A DNA stretch of 64,000 bases from Nisaea sp. (GTDB lineage Bacteria > Pseudomonadota > Alphaproteobacteria > Thalassobaculales > Thalassobaculaceae). The stretch covers positions 372,001-436,000 of the forward strand of contig NZ_JAXMNY010000002.1 in assembly GCF_034670185.1 (NCBI RefSeq). The letters run 5' to 3'. A program made the translations under genes and the position numbers. The first letter of the stretch is position 1; each line of letters starts with the position of its first letter. Positions 59,268-64,000 of the stretch are shown here, one piece after another. The notes under the pieces were generated by a model, which saw only the letters and a list, made by a program, of their open reading frames with translations, did not search any database and was not told the origin of the DNA.

Positions 59268-61898
59268 ATGGCGAGCAAAAGACCCGGCCAATTTCAGTCC
59301 GGAATCGCGGCGGTTGTCATCCTTGCGGCCGCGAGCATCGCAGTGATGCTATTTCTCGGCGTACAGGCCGCAAGCCGGTTCAATGCCACGGAAGACTCCT
59401 GGCTCAAGTACAACAATCAGACCCGAAATGTTTCCGGAAGCCTCAATGCGCTGCAACGCCATCTCGGCTACGGCGGATTCATACACAATTTCAAGAATTT
59501 CGTATTGCGGCGCGATCCGGTTTATCTGGAGCGCATGGAGAAGAGCGCGTTCGCAGCGCTTGGCGAGATTGCTGCACTGAAATTCGTTCTCCTCTCCGCC
59601 GAAGAGCAAGGCCTTCTAAATGACGTAGAGGCAACGATTGAAGATTATCTTGCAAAAGAGAAAGAGACGATCCGCCTCTACCAAGAACTCAGCGTGAGCG
59701 AACTGGACAAACTGGTCCGTGTCGACGACAGAGCGGCGCTGGTCGCCCTCGAAAAGCTCCAGGGTCTGAACGAGATCCGAAGTTTCCAGCAGGAAAAGAT
59801 TGCACAGGCCTCTTTCAACGACGCGATGAGCACCCTGAAGCAGGGATCGTTCGTCGTGGTGCTCATTCTGGCGGGCGCATCCGGTATGATCTTGCTGCTG
59901 ATCCGGACCGCACGGGTAAATGCACGCCTCAATGCCTCCCACGCCTATGTCGAGCAGCTTTACAACGAATCTCCCAACGCGCTGGTCAGCGTTGACCAGG
60001 GCGGGCGCATTTTCCAGATCAACCGGCAGGCTGAACGGCTGCTCGGCTACTCAGTCGACGAGCTGTCCGGACGAACCGTGCATTCGTTGATCCCGGAACG
60101 GTTCGACGATGACCGCCAAACCCTCATACAAAGACTGACTTTCGACCTGGAAAACTTCGCCTCAGATGACTATTCGATGCAATTGGCTGCCAGGCACCAC
60201 GACGGCCATGAAGTTCAGGTTCATCTGCGAATCCGGATCGTCATCGGGACCGCGAGGACATTTTTCCTGCTGGCTCTGCTCGACATCACCGAGATTGCCG
60301 AGCTCCATGAAGAATTGCGCATCGCCCAGCAGAATGCGGAAGCCGCCAGCGAAGCCAAATCCCGGTTTCTCACGTCCATGTCGCACGAGATCCGAACACC
60401 ATTGAATGGCATCCTCGGGATGCTCCAGCTCATCGACAGGAAGGCTGTAACACCGGACATAGCCCAGAAGCTTTCTATCGCGAAGGAATCCGGCTTGTTT
60501 TTGCTAACCCTGATAAATCAGGTGCTGGATTTCGCCCGTATTGAAGCAGGCCAGATTACCATCTCCAAAGAACGCTTCTCCCTTCCAGCCATGATGAACG
60601 CGATGGAATCGATGTTCCGGATCCGGGCGGAGATGAAAGGTTTGGAGTTCCGCGGCAACGTGATCGGCGAGAACGGGGCTTTCCTTTATGGTGATTTCGA
60701 TCATATCCGCCAGATTCTGTTCAATCTGATCGGCAACGCGGTCAAATTTACGGAAACAGGAAGCGTTGACCTGGTCGCCCGCAGCCAGATGCTCCACGAT
60801 GGAAAGATCTGCCGTATTTCGTTCGAAGTGTCCGACACCGGCCCGGGGATCCCTGTGGAGGATATCGACAAGATATTCGAGGAATTCAAACAGACCGACG
60901 TCGGAATCCGCCATGGTGGGGGCACAGGACTTGGTCTGAACATTTCCAAACGCATTGCAGACGCGATCGGTGCCGAATTAAGTGTCGAAAGCGAGGTCGG
61001 CGTCGGCACGATGTTCCGCTTGTCCGTCGACACTGAGATAGCCAAAAATCAACAGGTTATCGATGAAATCGTCAAAGACGCCGACATTCCGCAGCTGCGA
61101 GTTCTGGTTGCTGAAGACAACGACATCAACCAGATGATCACCAAGGCCATGCTGGAACGGGATGGTCATACCGTGACGATTGCACAAGACGGGGAAATTG
61201 CGGTGAATCTCGTCCGCAATGCCCCTGATGCCTACGACGTCATTCTGATGGATGTGCAGATGCCCAATATGGATGGAGTGCAGGCCACGGTTTCCATCAG
61301 GCAGTTCGCCCGCAACGTGGAGAAACTCCCCATCATCGGGCTGACCGCGAACGCCTTTCAGGACCAGAAAGATGAATATTTGAGTGCGGGCATGCAATTT
61401 GTGCTGACAAAGCCGCTCGAGATTACAGACCTCAGAAACGCGCTAGGCCGATTTGCGCCGGTGCCGTCACCCGTGCAGACAACCGGTAATCCAGCACGTG
61501 CGACATCAACAGCCGTCCCCCTGACGACCGCGGCGGGCTCAAACGGCACAGATCGCCATATCGATCGAGAAATCCTGGAAACATTGAAGGCCTCCATACA
61601 GCCAGAAAGGCTTCTGACGCTTCATGACGATGCCTGCAAACAATCCACAGCACTCATCGAGGCGCTGAAAAACTCAGCGGGCAGCATCGACGAAAAAAGC
61701 CGTATCGCACATGAATTGACCGGGATGCTCGGAAATTTCGGCCTCAAGCTTGCACGCCTCGAAACAGAAAAATTCGGCGCCTCCATTCATGAAGGCACGG
61801 CAAGCCCGGGAAGTCTCAAAAAACTGGAAAACCTTCTGGAAACCAGCTGGCGCATTCTAGAGCAGGAACTAAAAACACCTTATCCATCACGCTCCTGA
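59268..61898 (+). CDS. Hybrid sensor kinase with receiver and Hpt-like domain
   Basis: Membrane-bound phosphorelay kinase of 876 residues. TM1 (AAVVILAAASIAVMLFLGV) is followed by a periplasmic helical sensor of about 170 residues, TM2 (GSFVVVLILAGASGMILLLI), PAS (YNESPNALVSVDQGGRIFQI), and HisKA with SMSHEIRTPLNGILGMLQL. HATPase has GNAVKFTETG, DTGPGIP and GGGTGLGLNIS, and the receiver has LVAEDNDINQMI and ILMDVQMPNMDG. The C-terminus carries an Hpt-like bundle with AHELTGMLGNFGL. The start at 59268 follows GAGGGAG. The lone receiver gene downstream on the other strand is a candidate partner. Confidence 0.93.
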   Translation: MASKRPGQFQSGIAAVVILAAASIAVMLFLGVQAASRFNATEDSWLKYNNQTRNVSGSLNALQRHLGYGGFIHNFKNFVLRRDPVYLERMEKSAFAALGEIAALKFVLLSAEEQGLLNDVEATIEDYLAKEKETIRLYQELSVSELDKLVRVDDRAALVALEKLQGLNEIRSFQQEKIAQASFNDAMSTLKQGSFVVVLILAGASGMILLLIRTARVNARLNASHAYVEQLYNESPNALVSVDQGGRIFQINRQAERLLGYSVDELSGRTVHSLIPERFDDDRQTLIQRLTFDLENFASDDYSMQLAARHHDGHEVQVHLRIRIVIGTARTFFLLALLDITEIAELHEELRIAQQNAEAASEAKSRFLTSMSHEIRTPLNGILGMLQLIDRKAVTPDIAQKLSIAKESGLFLLTLINQVLDFARIEAGQITISKERFSLPAMMNAMESMFRIRAEMKGLEFRGNVIGENGAFLYGDFDHIRQILFNLIGNAVKFTETGSVDLVARSQMLHDGKICRISFEVSDTGPGIPVEDIDKIFEEFKQTDVGIRHGGGTGLGLNISKRIADAIGAELSVESEVGVGTMFRLSVDTEIAKNQQVIDEIVKDADIPQLRVLVAEDNDINQMITKAMLERDGHTVTIAQDGEIAVNLVRNAPDAYDVILMDVQMPNMDGVQATVSIRQFARNVEKLPIIGLTANAFQDQKDEYLSAGMQFVLTKPLEITDLRNALGRFAPVPSPVQTTGNPARATSTAVPLTTAAGSNGTDRHIDREILETLKASIQPERLLTLHDDACKQSTALIEALKNSAGSIDEKSRIAHELTGMLGNFGLKLARLETEKFGASIHEGTASPGSLKKLENLLETSWRILEQELKTPYPSRS

Positions 61899-61904
61899 CC
61901 GCTT

Positions 61905-62273
61905 TCACTTGTCCATGGCCTCCAGCCCAGCCTGTATTTTCTGCAATGTTACAGGCTTGTCGAAGCCTTTCAGAGCACCGAGGCTTTCTGCCATTGCCGG
62001 AAAATCCACGTCAAACTTGGCCTTCGCTTCAGTAAACACGACCGTCGGCAGAATGGTCTTGTTTCTGACCATCCAGTTCAGAACCTCAAAACCGTCGCTC
62101 TCCGGCATCAGAACATCAAGAAATATGCCGTCGAAGGAGTGCGACTGAATCAGCTTTATTGCCTCATTCCCATTTGCCGCTTCCTCGAAGCTCCGCCCAA
62201 GGGACTTCAAACACTCTCCGATTAATGCACGGGTCGGCTGATTATCATCAACGACCAGGAAATGGCCATTCAT
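61905..62273 (-). CDS. Single-domain response regulator
   Basis: A 122-residue CheY-like receiver with no output domain. The acidic pocket is in VVDDNQPTRALIG, the phosphoacceptor Asp is in IFLDVLMPESDGF at about residue 53, and the conserved Thr and Lys are in VVFTEAK and GFDKPVTLQ. It is convergent with the hybrid kinase gene with 6 bases between stop codons, so it may be a phosphorelay partner of that kinase. Confidence 0.9.
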   Translation of the reverse strand: MNGHFLVVDDNQPTRALIGECLKSLGRSFEEAANGNEAIKLIQSHSFDGIFLDVLMPESDGFEVLNWMVRNKTILPTVVFTEAKAKFDVDFPAMAESLGALKGFDKPVTLQKIQAGLEAMDK

Positions 62274-62587
62274 AGCGCGCCCTCTGAAAGCTTCATTTTA
62301 AGCAACACTACACTCGGTGCCCCGGCACGCACGAGCGGCAAATTATTGATAAGGATCAGATTACCTTCTGAACTGACTACCGTGCCCGGCATATACAGAA
62401 CGGGTTCCTTGCTCTCTTCAAGCTTTCAAGAGCTATAGGGCTGGCGCGGCGCTCCGCTGCGAGAGCTGTTGCAGGTTGAACTAATACCAGGTTTTGACGC
62501 CCGGCGGATCGACGCCAGCGCCCGCCTCGAACTCAATGGCACCATTGAGAGTAGCTTCGACGACACGAACGAAGAGGCAGATCAGAG
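62274..62587. other. Spacer with a coding-like but start-less stretch
   Basis: A 314-base region. The plus strand from about 62433 to 62591 is open and reads with protein-like composition (WRGAPLRELLQVEL, then IDASARLELNGTIESSFDD). It has no start codon or ribosome binding site and is preceded by a stop. It could be the end of a lost gene. Otherwise nothing is seen beyond the promoter of the receiver gene. Confidence 0.35.
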
Positions 62588-62956
62588 CTAACCGTTACCA
62601 TACCCGCTACCGGCTTTCTTGTAGTCGCCGCGCGGCGGGCTGAAGACGTCGATGACAAAACAGCCTTCCGGGCCAGCCTTCAGCCCGTGCACAACATTAC
62701 CCGGCGTGCACCAGAAATCACCGGCCTTTACTGCGTGATCCACTCCGTCCTGCGTTCGCACGCCGCTGCCTTCGAGCATGATGCCCCATTGCTCTTCCGG
62801 ATGACTGTGCATTGAGCCTTCGGCATGAGGGTCAATTCGCACGATAGAGAACATCAGGTTCTCTCCCGGAAAGATCCGCGCCGTCAGCCCTTCGGCGAGA
62901 GTCCGTTGAATGCCCTGGTCGAGATCATGAAGATTGAAGAAATTCTGGCCGGACAT
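62588..62956 (-). CDS. Cupin domain protein
   Basis: A 122-residue protein with a single conserved beta-barrel. The first cupin motif is DPHAEGSMHSHPEEQWGIML with metal-ligand His and Glu, and the second is GDFWCTPGNVVHGLKAGPEG. Such small cupins bind a metal and often act as regulators or isomerases. The neighbours do not fix a role. The Met start lies near a gap of about 90 bases before the phosphatase gene. Confidence 0.85.
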   Translation of the reverse strand: MSGQNFFNLHDLDQGIQRTLAEGLTARIFPGENLMFSIVRIDPHAEGSMHSHPEEQWGIMLEGSGVRTQDGVDHAVKAGDFWCTPGNVVHGLKAGPEGCFVIDVFSPPRGDYKKAGSGYGNG

Positions 62957-63046
62957 TGATCCTGGCTCCCTGCTCGTTGACCTGATGCGAGAGGATCAAG
63001 GAGATCGACAGCCCGGACAAGAAGCTATCCCGGCATCCGGAAGCCT

Positions 63047-63637
63047 TCAGGTTTGGGTACGGATTCGTTCGAGGACCGTCACCTCCCCATCGGCCTCGAT
63101 CCTGAACAGGATCACCTCGCCGGAAGCAGGGTAGACGCCTGTCAGAGCGGTGATATTTACCTGATGCGTCACCAGAATAACTCTCTCGTCATCCGGCAGC
63201 GCAGCCAGAAATGCGCGCAGCCCTTCCGTCTGCTCGGCCCCGGTTGACCTGTCGGCGAAAAAGGAATTGAGGCTGGCCAGTTCCTCAGTTGCACCCAGTC
63301 CCAGAATTTCCGCTGTCTCGAGGCAGCGGCACCATTGACTGGAAAGTATCCGATCAACTTCCATACCGGCAGCACGCACGGCATCGCCTATGCGTCGCGC
63401 CTGCGCGCGGCCCGTCCCGTCAAGATTGCGCTGCGTCGAGCAATCCCCAATCCGGAATTCCTCCGGATCGCCTGTTCCGGGCGCGATCGCATGACGCATG
63501 ATTGCGAAAGTCCTCGGTGCCGCAAGACGCTCCCACCCCGTCCGTGAATCATTCGCCAGAGATGATTTGATCAACCCTGTGGACAGCAACGGTACGATAA
63601 GCAGCAACAGCAACGACCGACGCGCAAATACAGTCAT
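63047..63637 (-). CDS. Exported histidine phosphatase family protein
   Basis: A 196-residue periplasmic member of the histidine phosphatase superfamily. A signal peptide (SLLLLLIVPLLSTGLIKSSLA) is followed by the catalytic RHAIAPGTGDP, with RHA in place of the usual RHG. The second part has RILSSQWCRCLETAEILGLG, and the last motif VILVTHQVNITALTG carries the second catalytic His. The start at 63637 follows GGGAG; the frame is open to 63709. The substrate is unknown, though export suggests a phosphomonoester scavenging or signalling role. Confidence 0.87.
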   Translation of the reverse strand: MTVFARRSLLLLLIVPLLSTGLIKSSLANDSRTGWERLAAPRTFAIMRHAIAPGTGDPEEFRIGDCSTQRNLDGTGRAQARRIGDAVRAAGMEVDRILSSQWCRCLETAEILGLGATEELASLNSFFADRSTGAEQTEGLRAFLAALPDDERVILVTHQVNITALTGVYPASGEVILFRIEADGEVTVLERIRTQT

Positions 63638-63731
63638 GACAATCTCCCGAGTGGACCGACGCGCACGGAAATAGAGCGTCATACGGATCAGGCAAGCCGT
63701 CCCCCGCAAGCAATGGATCGAGCAAAGAAAA

Positions 63732-63752
63732 AGCCCCGCATAAAGCGGGGCT
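63732..63752 (-). terminator. Terminator of the liv transport operon
   Basis: AGCCCCGC (63732-63739) pairs with GCGGGGCT (63745-63752) around ATAAA. On the minus strand the stem is followed by TTTTTCTTT. It lies 44 bases after the livF stop codon. Confidence 0.9.
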
Positions 63753-63795
63753 CTGAGATGCCGCAGACGGGAGATCCGTTACAGCACCCGATAGA

Positions 63796-64000
63796 TCAGA
63801 TCGCGAGATACTCCTGACGGAGCGCCTCATCATCCAGCACTTCTTGCGCGGTGCCGTCGAAAACGATCTGACCCATATCGAGGATCAGGGCCCTGTCTGC
63901 GAGATGCAGAGCCGCGATTGCATTCTGTTCAACAATAATGGACGTCATCCCGAGGGTTTTGATTTCCTCGAGGATCTTTTCGATTTCCTGGACAATAACC
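63796..64000 (-). CDS. livF: Branched-chain amino-acid ABC transporter ATPase, C-terminal part
   Basis: The minus strand is open from the window edge to a TGA at 63796-63798 and encodes the last 67 residues of a Liv-type ATPase. MTSIIVEQNAIAALHLADRA is the H-loop region characteristic of LivF, followed by LILDMGQIVFDGTAQEVLDD and LRQEYLAI. The protein powers uptake of branched-chain or related amino acids at the inner membrane. As the last gene before the terminator it probably closes a livHMGF-type operon lying to the right of the window. Confidence 0.92.
   Translation of the reverse strand, partial: VIVQEIEKILEEIKTLGMTSIIVEQNAIAALHLADRALILDMGQIVFDGTAQEVLDDEALRQEYLAI

Noticed and set aside
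28580..62500. Shared CTAATACC-like words at about 28583 and 62480
   Set aside because: The match is only eight to nine bases plus loose similarity and is not enough to claim a repeat family.
62433..62591. Coding-like plus-strand stretch before the cupin gene
   Set aside because: It has no start codon and follows a stop. It may be a relic but cannot be assigned to any gene.

Overview
The window is about 64 kb of high-GC DNA from an alphaproteobacterium, probably a marine Rhodospirillales-type organism. Three things point that way: a split transhydrogenase (pntAA, pntAB, pntB), a SAM-II riboswitch in front of metZ, and the dense mix of Liv-type uptake, D-amino-acid, dehydrogenase and sensor-kinase genes. 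The genus cannot be fixed from the sequence. No rRNA gene, CRISPR array, complete IS element or phage was seen. There is one tRNA, tRNA-Ser(GGA).

Left part (1-10.7 kb): a multihaem cytochrome c running off the left edge; metZ behind a SAM-II riboswitch; two tandem PAS_5-type proteins with a GNAT acetyltransferase; an ELM1-like gene divergent from an Lrp/AsnC regulator; dtd with a lipoprotein gene; and the pntAA-pntAB-pntB operon.

Envelope and signalling block (10.65-21.2 kb): this is the most unusual stretch. A FecR-domain protein with an 18-copy octapeptide repeat is followed by a CHASE2-PAS histidine kinase. They diverge from a TpsB/ShlB-type outer-membrane transporter that has no TpsA partner here. 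The AT-rich divergent promoter region carries a 22-bp perfect palindrome. A TonB-dependent receptor, a YfiR-like periplasmic protein and a second histidine kinase follow as an overlapping operon. Two short related Trp/Arg-rich ORFs that are easy to miss (42 and 44 codons) lie in this block, each ending just before a terminator hairpin.

Metabolic middle (21.2-37.4 kb): a class III aminotransferase; a sorbosone-type dehydrogenase with a dihaem cytochrome c; an MFS transporter whose start codon lies in a large hairpin behind a 9-codon upstream ORF; a flavin monooxygenase-RidA-DUF1028 operon; tandem paralogous lipoproteins; a Rieske protein with a long unrecognised C-terminal part next to a VOC protein; tRNA-Ser; a CinA-C amidase; a subtilase with EGR-type repeats and a PPC domain; and an N-acyl-D-amino-acid deacylase.

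Right part (37.7-64 kb): a glycan cluster (glycosyltransferase, WbsX, PhyH); a dCache-like GGDEF cyclase; and a hydroxyacyl-CoA dehydrogenase with a GMC oxidoreductase. An accessory patch at 48.1-50.5 kb holds a frameshifted fragment of that dehydrogenase gene, a DUF4268 protein and an EVE-HNH-type nuclease. Beyond it are a ferric-reductase-like oxidoreductase with a 28-aa membrane peptide, a second CinA-C gene about 89% identical to the first, garR/glxR, a luciferase-like oxidoreductase, convergent emrA/emrB-type genes, a D-amino-acid transaminase, a hybrid kinase with a lone receiver, a cupin, a histidine phosphatase and the 3' end of livF. All assignments come from reading motifs and gene layout; no database search was possible.
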